NCBI GenBank assembly: GCA_019637875.1
Contig: JAHBUW010000010.1
Location: forward strand, 112,889 to 176,888
Direction: 5' to 3'
From: Pseudobdellovibrionaceae bacterium
GTDB taxonomy: Bacteria; Bdellovibrionota; Bdellovibrionia; Bdellovibrionales; Bdellovibrionaceae
DNA length: 64,000 nucleotides
The notes beneath the pieces are model-generated. The model ran no database searches. It was not told where the DNA came from and saw nothing but the letters and a program-made list of their open reading frames with translations. How positions within the stretch are numbered: position 1 is the first letter of the stretch; each line of letters starts with the position of its first letter. Made by a program: the position numbers and the translations under genes. This document shows, piece after piece, positions 16,115 to 24,565 of this stretch.

Positions 16115-16826
16115 ATTTTTCTTTGAAACGGGCCACGTCTTTTTCCGAAAGACTCACGAGCCCGGAGTAAAACAGATCGTCGGGTCCGACCCGCTGCAAG
16201 TTCTCGAGCGCCTTCAGGCGCCAGTTGCGGCGATGATTGTTGATGAAGGGCGAATCCGCGGACAGCATCGTGGACGACGGCCCCATCCGTAGCCCCTGCG
16301 CATCCCGCACGCAAAGGCCCTGCTCCAAAAGAAACGCCGCCACGTCGCCGACGAGTTCCGGCGGTAGCCCGAGGCGTTTCGCGATCCCGTCATAGTCTTG
16401 AAGCCCCGGCACCGAGCTCGCCATACGAACCGCGCTGTAATACCAGTTCGAGTAAAAGCGCGCCTTCGCCACATCATCGAGAACGATCTTATCCTTTACC
16501 CGTTTCGAAAGGTCCTTGCGCTCTTGGCGGACCCCTTCGATCTTGCGTTCAAAATACTGACGTAGATCTTTGGTTCCCGCGCGGGCTTTCTCGACGAGCA
16601 GAATGAAGAAGTCCTGTTCGTCCGGCCCGAGCACTAAAAACTTCGCCAGCGCGAGCGCCTGCTCGATGGAAAGATCCCGTTCGCCCCGGAAGATTTGGCT
16701 GACGGCGACGCTACTGATCCGCAGATGTTCGGACATCCGGCGGAACTCTCCACGTCCGCGCTTCGGACGGGATTCCGTCCATTTTCGGACAAAAACCTTG
16801 TAATCGTCGAATTCATATAAATCCAT
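16017..16826 (-). CDS. TIGR02147/DUF4423-family regulator
   Basis: A 269-residue protein with the opening YEFDDYKVFVRKWTESRP and a helix-turn-helix-like stretch (LRISSVAVSQIFRGERDLSIEQALALAKFL) typical of the TIGR02147 family, abundant in Bdellovibrio and Fibrobacter. The C-terminal DUF4423 region (KARFYSNWYYSAVRMASSVPG and onward) has an all-helical winged pattern. It is taken to be a DNA-binding regulator; targets are not known for the family. It is transcribed divergently from the four-gene secreted operon that starts at 16970, its most likely target. The 3' end overlaps the HExxH lipoprotein gene by 98 bp. Confidence 0.85.
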   Translation of the reverse strand: MDLYEFDDYKVFVRKWTESRPKRGRGEFRRMSEHLRISSVAVSQIFRGERDLSIEQALALAKFLVLGPDEQDFFILLVEKARAGTKDLRQYFERKIEGVRQERKDLSKRVKDKIVLDDVAKARFYSNWYYSAVRMASSVPGLQDYDGIAKRLGLPPELVGDVAAFLLEQGLCVRDAQGLRMGPSSTMLSADSPFINNHRRNWRLKALENLQRVGPDDLFYSGLVSLSEKDVARFKEKFMALIQEFVRGIQDSPSETLACLNLDWFELKK

Positions 16827-16861
16827 AGTTTCAGTATCTTATATCGGAATATTACCCAAAA

Positions 16862-16888
16862 ACTTAAGTTTATCGTTAATCGTTAAGT
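16862..16888. promoter_or_regulatory. Candidate operator between the regulator and the secreted operon
   Basis: In an AT-rich island, ACTTAA at 16862 and TTAAGT at 16883 form an inverted pair flanking two tandem copies of ATCGTTA (16872-16878 and 16879-16885). The location in the divergent promoter region of a regulator and its neighbour operon fits an operator. Found by eye only. Confidence 0.4.
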
Positions 16889-16906
16889 ATATAAATCTAG
16901 AGGCAT

Positions 16907-16935
16907 TTGACGCGGGCAGCTATTTTGCCTAGCGA
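16907..16935 (+). promoter_or_regulatory. Weak sigma-70-like promoter for the secreted operon
   Basis: TTGACG, 17-base spacer, TAGCGA. The -35 is close to consensus but the -10 matches poorly, as expected for a regulated promoter; it ends 34 bp before the start codon at 16970. Confidence 0.35.
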
Positions 16936-16969
16936 ACCGACCAACAACATCTAAAAACGGAGACTTTCC

Positions 16970-17980
16970 ATGAAAACAAAAAGCCTGATGACCTTCAGCC
17001 TGATCTTGATCGCCCTGGGCGCGATGACTCCCGCCGCGCACGCCTTCAAGTGCTGCAAAATCAAAATTCGGATTCGCCCCCCGAATCCCATCGATATCGT
17101 CCTCCCCCCCGTCGTGAAACAAATCCTCCCCCCGGAAGTTCGCAAACCCATCGAAAAGGTCGAAAAGGAAATCAAAAAAATCGACCCCACCCCGACCGTC
17201 GTCATCGGCGGCACGCGCGTGATCGACGTGCAGGGAAATCGCGAAGCCGAGCAGATTCTGAAATCCAAACTCATCGACCCGATGATGAAGCCGATCGAGC
17301 GCAACCGCGCCATCATCGAAAAAATGAGCCGCGTGACGACCTGCCTGCGCACCGCTTGCCTGAGTGAATACATGGCGCAGAAAGAACTTCGCGACGCTCG
17401 TAAAAAAGAAGAACGGGCCTACCGCTCTTACATCGAGGCCGAAAAAAACCGTCAAAATGCGGAGCTCTCGGCCGAAGAAGCGCAGAAAAAAGCCGAGATG
17501 CGTGAAGACGCCGCGATGACCTTCGCCAGCAGTCAAACGATCACCGCCCGCGCCGAAGTCTCGAATGTCTTGGGGAAAGCTTTCGGTCAGCTGCTGCTGA
17601 GCGAGATCCAAAACCGCGAGCTGAAAGTGACCGTGCAACAGACCAGCGCCGAACACCAAGTTTACCAAACGAAACTGCGTGAGCTCATGACCGCCACCGA
17701 TATCAGCGAGGGCGGCCGCCTGGAATCGCTCTACGCCGAATTCGAAATGGGTGAACCCGGAGACCAGATCGTGAAAATGCAAACCTTGCTGCAATCGGCC
17801 GCCGACGAAGACCTGCGCATGCTGAAAGAACAACGCGCCAAACACTTGGGTCTGGTGAACGAAGCCGCTGCCGCCGCCTGCGAAGAGGGTCTGACCGCGC
17901 TCGAAGTTCTGGCGATCACCGGCGGCGCTCCCAGCGACGGCGACAAATTCCGTCAGTTCTGTAACGGAGGTTACGAATGA
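16970..17980 (+). CDS. Secreted coiled-coil protein, first gene of the four-gene operon
   Basis: A 336-residue protein with a Sec signal (ILIALGAMTPAAHA), then CCKIKIRIRPPNP and a proline-rich segment (IVLPPVVKQILPPEVRKP). From about residue 85 to 260 it is charged and helical (for example YMAQKELRDARKKEERAYRSY) and likely coiled-coil. Cysteines: CC after the signal, CLRTAC, and single ones near the end. No family recognised. The stop overlaps the next gene (ATGA-type), as at every junction in this operon. Periplasmic or secreted; perhaps a structural partner of the gene products that follow. Confidence 0.75.
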   Translation: MKTKSLMTFSLILIALGAMTPAAHAFKCCKIKIRIRPPNPIDIVLPPVVKQILPPEVRKPIEKVEKEIKKIDPTPTVVIGGTRVIDVQGNREAEQILKSKLIDPMMKPIERNRAIIEKMSRVTTCLRTACLSEYMAQKELRDARKKEERAYRSYIEAEKNRQNAELSAEEAQKKAEMREDAAMTFASSQTITARAEVSNVLGKAFGQLLLSEIQNRELKVTVQQTSAEHQVYQTKLRELMTATDISEGGRLESLYAEFEMGEPGDQIVKMQTLLQSAADEDLRMLKEQRAKHLGLVNEAAAAACEEGLTALEVLAITGGAPSDGDKFRQFCNGGYE

Positions 17981-18660
17981 AATCCGGACTTGGAATTTCG
18001 ATGACACTGATGGGGATCATCTTTTTGAGCCCCGCCACCTTCGCGGGAACAGTGCTGGAAGACGGGATCAAATACGGGATTCACGCGGGATCGCACGGGA
18101 CCTACCTGCGCCGGATCGAAGCGGATATCGCGAAGATGCGCGCCGAGTTCTCACTCCGGAAAACCGAATTCAGTCGCGATCTGACCATCGCGACTCGTGA
18201 ACACAAAAGAAAGCTCTGGGAAGAGCGCGAAACCGAGCTTCGCGCCCAGGTCGTCACCTGCGAAGCTCGCGAGCCGAAATTGTTCAGCCTCGGTGAGGCC
18301 ATGGAAAGCGTCCTGAATCGCTGCGGAGATTGGCTCAAACGCGCCCGTGAACGCAAGATTCAATTTCAAGAGATCGTGGACGAACTGGAAGAAGAGATCG
18401 CTTTCAAAAATCGTTTCGCCGAGGAGCTTCCGCACGGCCAACTGCGCGACGCGCTCGAAAATCTTCGCGCGGGACTGGAGCGCGTCGCCCAGCGCGAACC
18501 GAACCCGGGCCTGGACGTCGAGACCATCGGGGCCTTGTGCTCACGCCAAAGCGACGATGTGGCAACCATTGCGACCTGGCTCGAAGAAACCCGCTTGCTC
18601 TGCCAGCGTTTGCGTATCCAGGCCGACTACGTGGCCGAAAAAAGAAAGGGCCTGGAATGA
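17977..18660 (+). CDS. Secreted coiled-coil protein, second gene of the operon
   Basis: A 227-residue protein with signal peptide (MTLMGIIFLSPATFAG) and an almost wholly helical, charged mature part (LRRIEADIAKMRAEFSLRK, WLKRARERKIQFQEIVDEL). Four cysteines (TCEARE, NRCGDW, LCSRQ, LLCQR) are spread along the helices and could staple them. It overlaps the first gene by 4 bp and the third by 4 bp. Unknown family; the shared style with the first gene product suggests they assemble together. Confidence 0.7.
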   Translation: MKSGLGISMTLMGIIFLSPATFAGTVLEDGIKYGIHAGSHGTYLRRIEADIAKMRAEFSLRKTEFSRDLTIATREHKRKLWEERETELRAQVVTCEAREPKLFSLGEAMESVLNRCGDWLKRARERKIQFQEIVDELEEEIAFKNRFAEELPHGQLRDALENLRAGLERVAQREPNPGLDVETIGALCSRQSDDVATIATWLEETRLLCQRLRIQADYVAEKRKGLE

Positions 18661-20171
18661 AAACCCTGCTCACACTCCTTTTGCTGATCGCGCCGGGCCT
18701 CGCCCACGCTCAGTATAACGGGGACTGGATCTCGTTTCGCTTTCGTGTCGGTGTTCCCGGCGAACAACTCCTTTTCGCCGTGGAAATGCCCATCGAAAAG
18801 CTGCGCGCGCTTCGCCTTGACGACAAAGTGCAGTTTCGCGATCGCATGACCGGCGAAATGCGTACCGGCCGTTTCGATGGCCCGGACTTCGAAAAAGATC
18901 GCCCCCGCGCGGTCATTGTCGCCGATCCCCGTCCTGGCGACGTCACCGGCCCCGGCCGCGGGACCACGCCGGATGTCGCGCCTTCCACGAAGGGAAGCGG
19001 CGCGGGCGGTCTTGGAGGACTCGGTTCAGGCTTAAAAGACGCCGGACAAGAAGTTCTCGCGGCGGGAATTGCCGGCTGGGCTTTCGAGCAGCTGAGCCAC
19101 CTGGGGCAAGAGCGTCTGCATGACGTGCGCACGAAAATTCACGGCGAACAGCAACGATACGAAAAGGGACTCCAGTCGCTGCAACAGGTTCAGAAAAGTA
19201 TCTTCGACCTCGTCGTTGACGCGAGTGCGGGGTCCGGAATCACCCCCTCGATCGGACGCACCGACATTCGTATCACGAGCCGCGATGGCTACCGCGTCCA
19301 ATCCCAAGACCCCCGCCTTTTGCGGAGTCTGGTGAAAACGCGCGATGCCCTGACCGGCTTTCAACCGATCAGCACCGAGCAGGCGCGGATCGCCCGCTTC
19401 GCATTGAAAACCAGCGAAGTCGTCGATAGCTACTTCTTCAAAAGCGGCATTCCCGTGACGGAAGAAACGGTGCAATTCGTCGCCGCCCTCGGGGATGTCG
19501 TGATCGGTCTACACCCGGCGACGAGTTTTCTGCGCAGCTTTCATGACCTGGTCACCGGCCGCGATTTCTCGACCGGACAACAACTGACCGATTTGCAGAA
19601 AGGCCTGGCCGTCTTCGATCTCGCCACCCTCGGCATGGGATCGAAAGTCACCGGCGCGGGGCGCGCCGCGATCCACCTGTACCAAGCGGGTCGCGATTTC
19701 GCGGGCGCATGGGCGACATCAGAAAGTGGAGTCGAGGTCGCGAAAGACGCCTTCGCGGGACGCGGCCCCGTTCTGGACTTCGCCTTGGACCGGGCCGGAA
19801 AACTCAACCCCGTGGACCCCAGTTTTGGTCGCGCACTGAAAGAGATCAAAGAGTTCCGCGACTACTATCGCAATCCGCGCGTGCCGCAGACGCTTCCCGC
19901 GGACTCGGGCGTAGGACGCATCGTGCGCGGCTACCACGGAAAAACGCGCCAAGGCCTGAACGACAGTCCCGCCGCGCAGTTGCGCGAACGACGACTGGCA
20001 CGCGACGCGGACCCCTCGAATATTCGCGCGCTTGTCGAACGTTGGCACGACCGCGCCGAAAGCGCCCTACGCGCCCCGGGCTTGAGCCCAACCGAGATCG
20101 AGGAATTGAACTGGATCCTGCGCGATACGCGCGGAGCTTTATCGAACGACGCAATGGGAGACTTACCATGA
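18657..20171 (+). CDS. Secreted protein with PT-TG-like (pre-toxin) region; possible effector
   Basis: A 504-residue protein with signal peptide MKTLLTLLLLIAPGLAHA. Residues 20-85 look beta-rich, 95-135 are glycine/proline-rich, and 140-200 helical. Around residue 299 the run VTGRDFSTGQQLTDLQKG, preceded by LHPATSFLRSFHDL and followed by FDLATLGMGSK, resembles the PT-TG pre-toxin domain, which precedes toxin tips in polymorphic toxins. The C-terminal about 140 residues (basic, with GYHGKTRQGLNDSP and WHDRAESAL) could then be a toxin tip of unknown type. No typical immunity protein is seen unless the next gene serves. The domain call is by eye. Confidence 0.6.
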   Translation: MKTLLTLLLLIAPGLAHAQYNGDWISFRFRVGVPGEQLLFAVEMPIEKLRALRLDDKVQFRDRMTGEMRTGRFDGPDFEKDRPRAVIVADPRPGDVTGPGRGTTPDVAPSTKGSGAGGLGGLGSGLKDAGQEVLAAGIAGWAFEQLSHLGQERLHDVRTKIHGEQQRYEKGLQSLQQVQKSIFDLVVDASAGSGITPSIGRTDIRITSRDGYRVQSQDPRLLRSLVKTRDALTGFQPISTEQARIARFALKTSEVVDSYFFKSGIPVTEETVQFVAALGDVVIGLHPATSFLRSFHDLVTGRDFSTGQQLTDLQKGLAVFDLATLGMGSKVTGAGRAAIHLYQAGRDFAGAWATSESGVEVAKDAFAGRGPVLDFALDRAGKLNPVDPSFGRALKEIKEFRDYYRNPRVPQTLPADSGVGRIVRGYHGKTRQGLNDSPAAQLRERRLARDADPSNIRALVERWHDRAESALRAPGLSPTEIEELNWILRDTRGALSNDAMGDLP

Positions 20172-21319
20172 AGAACTGGATTTTATCTTTGAGCTTATTC
20201 GCCGCACTTCCGGTGAACGCGATGTCACCGGCGGTGAAAGCCTGCGTCGAGCGAAAGGCGGCCGCGCCGGAAAAAACTCCGGAGGCGCCCTACGCCCCGC
20301 CCCTTCCCGGGACGGTCGCCGATGCCATCACCCAGGCGCTTCGCCAAAAAATCGAAGCCGACGCCGCGGAAAAGATTCTCGAAACCACGCTGCAGGAGGC
20401 GGGCATCGGTTCGGCCGCGGAACTTGCGGGCGACCTGATGCGGGTCTACGCGCTGGCGCGCAATGTGGATGGCGTTCTGAAAGCCGACACCGACGTGCAA
20501 CGTTTTGAGGCCATGTACGCGACGGCCTCGACGGCGATCGGTTTCTGGTTTCCCTACGTCGCCATCGCGATGCAAATCGACCTGATGATGCAGCGACTGA
20601 TTGGCGGCTGGTCCGTCGCCGACGACTATGAATACATCGAAAAATTGCGTCTTCAGCAAATGGCCATTCGTAACCAGATGATCGAGATGAAAAAGCAAGA
20701 GCTTGAAGCGAACGAGCGCGCCTTGAAGGTGGTCCGTTGCGAAGAGGAAGGCACCCACGAGCGTCTGAAGGTTTTCGGCGCCCTTTACGAACGCCAGGAA
20801 TGTCACGAGCCGCTCGCCCACTGGACCGGTGAAATGACCGCCGACCGAATCATGGGTTGCCTGAGCCTGGGACGTGAAATCTTGCGCGAGACGAAGCTGA
20901 GCTATCTTCTGCGCAGCCGGATCTACGCCGACCCGTTCACGCAATTGCTTTTAGAGGTGATGCCCGAAGAGACAGACCGTGAACAACTCGCAACGGCCAT
21001 GCGTGAACATGCGGCCCGGGGACCGGAACTGACGAAGAACTTACGCGACTCTGAACGTCAGCTGCGCTCTTTCCAGCAGGCGATTCTAGAGCAGGGTGAC
21101 TTCGCGCGGCTTCAGGCGCGGGCGGATGAAAAACGCCAATGCCGCCAGCTCCTCCGCACGCGCACGGAATCACTGACCGACGCCTATCGCCGGCGTGCGC
21201 AAGATCCCGAAGGCTTCGCTCTGGAAGAATCGTCGTATCGTCGTTTTCTCGAGGTGACTTGCCCAGAGGTCGCGACCGAAAAGCAAGCGCTCTTCGGCCG
21301 ACGACTGATCGGAAACTAA
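20168..21319 (+). CDS. Secreted protein, fourth gene of the operon; unknown
   Basis: A 383-residue protein with signal peptide (MKNWILSLSLFAALPVNA). It has a proline-rich linker, a short hydrophobic segment near residue 125 (TAIGFWFPYVAIAMQIDLMM) that could insert into or lie on a membrane, then charged helices. Seven cysteines. GGGAG precedes the ATG, which overlaps the stop of the effector-like gene by 4 bp. In toxin operons this would be the immunity position, but the signal peptide and size do not settle that. No family recognised. Confidence 0.65.
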   Translation: MKNWILSLSLFAALPVNAMSPAVKACVERKAAAPEKTPEAPYAPPLPGTVADAITQALRQKIEADAAEKILETTLQEAGIGSAAELAGDLMRVYALARNVDGVLKADTDVQRFEAMYATASTAIGFWFPYVAIAMQIDLMMQRLIGGWSVADDYEYIEKLRLQQMAIRNQMIEMKKQELEANERALKVVRCEEEGTHERLKVFGALYERQECHEPLAHWTGEMTADRIMGCLSLGREILRETKLSYLLRSRIYADPFTQLLLEVMPEETDREQLATAMREHAARGPELTKNLRDSERQLRSFQQAILEQGDFARLQARADEKRQCRQLLRTRTESLTDAYRRRAQDPEGFALEESSYRRFLEVTCPEVATEKQALFGRRLIGN

Positions 21320-21353
21320 GTCTCGGCCTATTGGCCAAGACTGGCTTATTGAT

Positions 21354-21373
21354 CCTTGGCCTACTGGCCAAGG
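21354..21373. terminator. Hairpin between convergent genes
   Basis: CCTTGGCC, TACT loop, GGCCAAGG; it contains the stop codon of the DHS-family gene. A shorter copy of the same core (GGCCTATTGGCC) lies about 30 bp upstream. No long T tract, so termination is likely but not certain. Confidence 0.4.
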
Positions 21374-22335
21374 ATGTACGCGAACATGAGGGGCGCAACG
21401 ATCGTTGCGTCCGACTCGATGATGAATTTCGGGCCGTGGGGCTCGAGTTTGCCCCACGTGATCTTTTCGTTCGGGGTCGCGCCCGAGTACGAGCCGTAAG
21501 AGGTCGTCGAGTCCGAGATCTGGCAGAAGTACTTCCAGACCTTGATGTTATCCATTCCCATATCTTGGTGAAGCATGGGCACCACGCAGATCGGGAAATC
21601 GCCGGCGATCCCGCCGCCGATTTGGTAGAAACCGATGTCGGCTTTCTTCGAGGTGCCGACGTACCACTCCGCCAGCGAAGTCATGTACTGGATGCCCGAC
21701 TTCATGGTGCGGGGATTTTTGATGATCCCCTTCATGCAGTACGAAGCGAAGATGTTACCGGTCGTCGAATCTTCCCAGCCGGGAACGACCATGGGGAGGT
21801 TCTTCTCGGCCGCGGCCAGCAGCCACGAGTTTTTGGGATCGATTTGGTAAAATGGCTTCAAAACGCCCGAGAGCAAGATCTTGTAGAAGAACTCGTGGGG
21901 CAGATAGCTTTCGCCTTTTTTGTCGGCGTCGCTCCACACGTCGATGATCGCCTTTTCGATCCGGCGGATCGCTTCTTCCTCGGGGATGCAGGTGTCGGTC
22001 ACGCGGTTCAGGTGACGATCGAGCAGCTTTTGCTCGTCTTCGGGAGTCAGTTCACGCCAGTTCGGGACGCGCACGTAGTGATCGTGCGCGACGAGGTTAT
22101 AGACGTCCTCTTCGAGGTTCGCGCCCGTGCACGAGATCGCGTGGACTTTGCCCTGACGGATCATTTCGGCGAGCGACAGACCGAGCTCGGCCGAGCTCAT
22201 CGCGCCGGCGAGAGTCACCATCATTTGTCCGCCTTTATCGAGATGCTCGCGGTACGCCACCGAAGCGTCGCGCAGAGTCGCCGAGTTGAAGTGACGGTAA
22301 TGATGATCGATGAATTGCGTAATCGGTCCGGCCAT
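21361..22335 (-). CDS. Deoxyhypusine synthase-family protein (probable polyamine enzyme)
   Basis: A 324-residue Rossmann-fold protein of the DHS family. The N-terminal MAGPITQFIDHHYRHFNSATL, the NAD-binding LAGAMSSAELG, the ISCTGANLEED block and the catalytic-lysine block GATPNEKITWGKL are all present. In archaea and eukaryotes the enzyme modifies eIF5A, which bacteria lack. Bacterial homologues that have been studied make polyamines such as homospermidine by the same spermidine-cleaving chemistry, so that is the likely role. GGAGGA precedes the ATG at 22335; an upstream in-frame start adds 20 residues with no homology. Confidence 0.88.
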   Translation of the reverse strand: MAGPITQFIDHHYRHFNSATLRDASVAYREHLDKGGQMMVTLAGAMSSAELGLSLAEMIRQGKVHAISCTGANLEEDVYNLVAHDHYVRVPNWRELTPEDEQKLLDRHLNRVTDTCIPEEEAIRRIEKAIIDVWSDADKKGESYLPHEFFYKILLSGVLKPFYQIDPKNSWLLAAAEKNLPMVVPGWEDSTTGNIFASYCMKGIIKNPRTMKSGIQYMTSLAEWYVGTSKKADIGFYQIGGGIAGDFPICVVPMLHQDMGMDNIKVWKYFCQISDSTTSYGSYSGATPNEKITWGKLEPHGPKFIIESDATIVAPLMFAYILGQ

Positions 22336-22414
22336 GAGTCCTCCCCAAAAAAACTTTGTGGGAAGACGAGTACAGTCTCTTGTCACGGAGAGCAAAGGGC
22401 GCGCAGCGCAACAT

Positions 22415-23509
22415 TTAGCGCGCGGCCTTCACCCCGTGGACGACTTTCGAGAAGAAACCGCGTTCGCTCTCGACCCCCAGAAGCCCCGCGGCCTCCAGCA
22501 TCGGGGCGAGCGGCGTCTGCACATAATTCGGGTAGAACGGCTCGTGGAATTTGACGGGGAACTGCTTGAGTCCCCAATCGAGTTCCGGGGCGTCGCCCAG
22601 CTGGATCGAGTCGACGTGCCCGCTGAAACCGCCGGGCTTCAAAACGCGTACGCCCTCTTTGAGCACTTTTTCGCGCTCTTCCCGGGGAAGTTCATGGAAC
22701 AAAAAGCACGAAACGACCGCATCGAAAGTTTCGTCGCGGAACGGCAGATCCGCGGCATCGCCCTGCATGAACTGCACGCCCCGCCGTCCTTCCAGACTCC
22801 GACGGGCCTTCACGAGATAAGGCTCGGACAAATCCATCGCGGTGATCTTCGCCTGGGGAAAAGCGAGCTTCAGAAAGTGCGTGAGCCTTCCCGTCCCCGC
22901 ACCGACCTCCAGAAAGTGCAGGCCCGTCCCGTCGCTTTCGCCGAAGTGCTCTTTCAAAGGCTTCAGAAGCAACCGGCGCATCGGGTCCGCCGCGCCCGAA
23001 AACAGGATCTCGACTTGGTGTTCGTACAGATCCGCGCTGTGGTCGCTCAGGTAGCCGTCGGTTTGAAAGTGGAAGTTGCGGCGATAGTATTCGGGCACGT
23101 CGCCGAAATAACTTTCCGAATTCGCGTCGAAATCGTGATGGGTTTTGTCCTCGCGCCGACGGGCCACGCGGTAACCGTCGAGCAGAATCCGCGGATAGCG
23201 CGTCCAGAATTTCAACGGGTTTTCGGGCTCGAGCACATCCACCGGATAATAACCGAGCTGAATGTGGCGGGCATCGGTGCGCAGAAGCTTCAGCAGATCT
23301 TGAAAGGCGACTTCGAAATGAAGTTTCAGATCGACCGAGGTCGCCTCGGTTTTTCCGCGCGAGAGAAACTCCACCACCGGTAGCGAAATCATCTGCCCGG
23401 TGAAAAGAAGCGTGCGCGAAATCTCAAACCCATAGAGCAGATTCTCACGGGTTTTAGCCTTCAAAGGAAGTTTGCGAAAGGCGCGATCAAGAGCGGATGT
23501 TTCAGCCAT
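22415..23509 (-). CDS. SAM-dependent methyltransferase, class I
   Basis: A 364-residue protein. The C-terminal half is a class I methyltransferase with motif I FLEVGAGTGRLTHFL, ITAMDLSEPYL, the GDAADLPFRDETFD block and RVLKPGGF. The N-terminal 180 residues form a family-specific helical domain (YYPVDVLEPENPLKFWTRYPR). The substrate cannot be told; similar proteins act on lipids, quinones or small molecules. It stands alone, 79 bp upstream of the DHS-family gene on the same strand, and could be read with it. Confidence 0.85.
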   Translation of the reverse strand: MAETSALDRAFRKLPLKAKTRENLLYGFEISRTLLFTGQMISLPVVEFLSRGKTEATSVDLKLHFEVAFQDLLKLLRTDARHIQLGYYPVDVLEPENPLKFWTRYPRILLDGYRVARRREDKTHHDFDANSESYFGDVPEYYRRNFHFQTDGYLSDHSADLYEHQVEILFSGAADPMRRLLLKPLKEHFGESDGTGLHFLEVGAGTGRLTHFLKLAFPQAKITAMDLSEPYLVKARRSLEGRRGVQFMQGDAADLPFRDETFDAVVSCFLFHELPREEREKVLKEGVRVLKPGGFSGHVDSIQLGDAPELDWGLKQFPVKFHEPFYPNYVQTPLAPMLEAAGLLGVESERGFFSKVVHGVKAAR

Positions 23510-23549
23510 GCCCGCATTTTAAGCCGGACCCGCGCGCGGGACAAGGAAG

Positions 23550-23699
23550 TTACTCTTTCGACTCGGAGCCTTGCCCCGCGGCCTTCGCCGCCTTTTCTTT
23601 CTGATATTCAAGATAATGATGACGGAAGGTCAGGGCCAAGAATCCCATGCCGAAAAGCAGCACCGACAACATGAAACCGAAGAACATAAATGTCAGCAC
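23550..23699 (-). CDS. Small single-span membrane protein
   Basis: A 49-residue protein from a GTG start that sits across the end of tcdA (the tcdA stop TGA lies inside GTGCTGA). AAGGGA is about 8 bases upstream of the GTG. It has one hydrophobic span (FMFFGFMLSVLLFGMGFLAL) and a charged lysine-rich tail ending GSESKE. An ATG four codons later gives 45 residues. Third gene of the tatD-tcdA unit. Too short for many gene finders. Role unknown. Confidence 0.6.
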   Translation of the reverse strand: MLTFMFFGFMLSVLLFGMGFLALTFRHHYLEYQKEKAAKAAGQGSESKE

Positions 23700-24565
23700 G
23701 CAGAGATTCCCTTCCGCCAGGGATTTTTGGGATCACCGACGATCGCCTGGACGACCGAAGCGGCCTGCAGAAGCCCGAACTGCGCGGTCACGAAACTCGC
23801 GGTGCCGTGAATGACATTGCGGCGATCGCAAGAATGCCGATCGTTTTGCCCCTGCGGACAGACGCACTTGAAACCTTGCCCCAGATCGTAGTGAAGTTCC
23901 ACCGGATCGCGCGGCACTTCCTCCGAGAACACGGCGGGAATCCCCCACGCGCCATCAGTTGGAAAACCGTGTTTCGAGCGCAGCATTTTGCGCAATTGGT
24001 GCGCCATGGGATCGGTGTGGGTTTCGGACAGATCGACGACCCGGGCCGCCAAGGGATCCATACGCGAACCCGCCCCCATGGACGAAATGAGCGGGAGTCC
24101 CAGCGCGCGACAGGTCACGATGAGATGCGCCTTCGCGGTCAGATTGTCGATGGCGTCCACCACGAAATCCGGGCGCACGGATAAAATCCGTTCGGAGGTT
24201 TCGGCGCTCATGAATTCAGGAATGTCCTCGATCGTCGCCTGGGGATTGATTTTGCGCAGACGCTCGGCCATGACCCCGGATTTTTTTCGCCCGATGAGGC
24301 CTTGCAGCGTATGCAGCTGGCGATTCGTATTCGTGATGCAGATTTCGTCGAAGTCGACGAGGCTGATGCGGCCCACGCCCGAGCGCGCGAGGCTTTCCGC
24401 CGCCATGGACCCCACGCCCCCCACGCCGACGATCATGACGTGCGCGCGGAAGAGTTTCTCCATGGACGCGTCGCCGACCAAACGCCCCATGCGATCGAAA
24501 CGGCGATGCAGCACGTATTTCGATTCGGGGATGGGGGCATTTGCCGGGTCGGTCACGAGATCCAT
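23693..24565 (-). CDS. tcdA: tRNA threonylcarbamoyladenosine dehydratase
   Basis: A 290-residue ThiF/E1-like ATP-dependent enzyme that closes t6A to the cyclic form at position 37 of ANN-decoding tRNAs. It starts RRFDRMGRLVGDASMEKL, then the nucleotide loop VMIVGVGGVGSMAAESLARSG, VDFDEICITNTNRQ, and the RPDFVVDAIDNLTAK block. The C-terminal region AAQFGLLQAASVVQA-like ending suits the family, with a cysteine cluster (KCVCPQGQNDRHSC) inserted before it. The start codon directly abuts the tatD stop, so translation is probably coupled. Confidence 0.85.
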   Translation of the reverse strand: MDLVTDPANAPIPESKYVLHRRFDRMGRLVGDASMEKLFRAHVMIVGVGGVGSMAAESLARSGVGRISLVDFDEICITNTNRQLHTLQGLIGRKKSGVMAERLRKINPQATIEDIPEFMSAETSERILSVRPDFVVDAIDNLTAKAHLIVTCRALGLPLISSMGAGSRMDPLAARVVDLSETHTDPMAHQLRKMLRSKHGFPTDGAWGIPAVFSEEVPRDPVELHYDLGQGFKCVCPQGQNDRHSCDRRNVIHGTASFVTAQFGLLQAASVVQAIVGDPKNPWRKGISAC

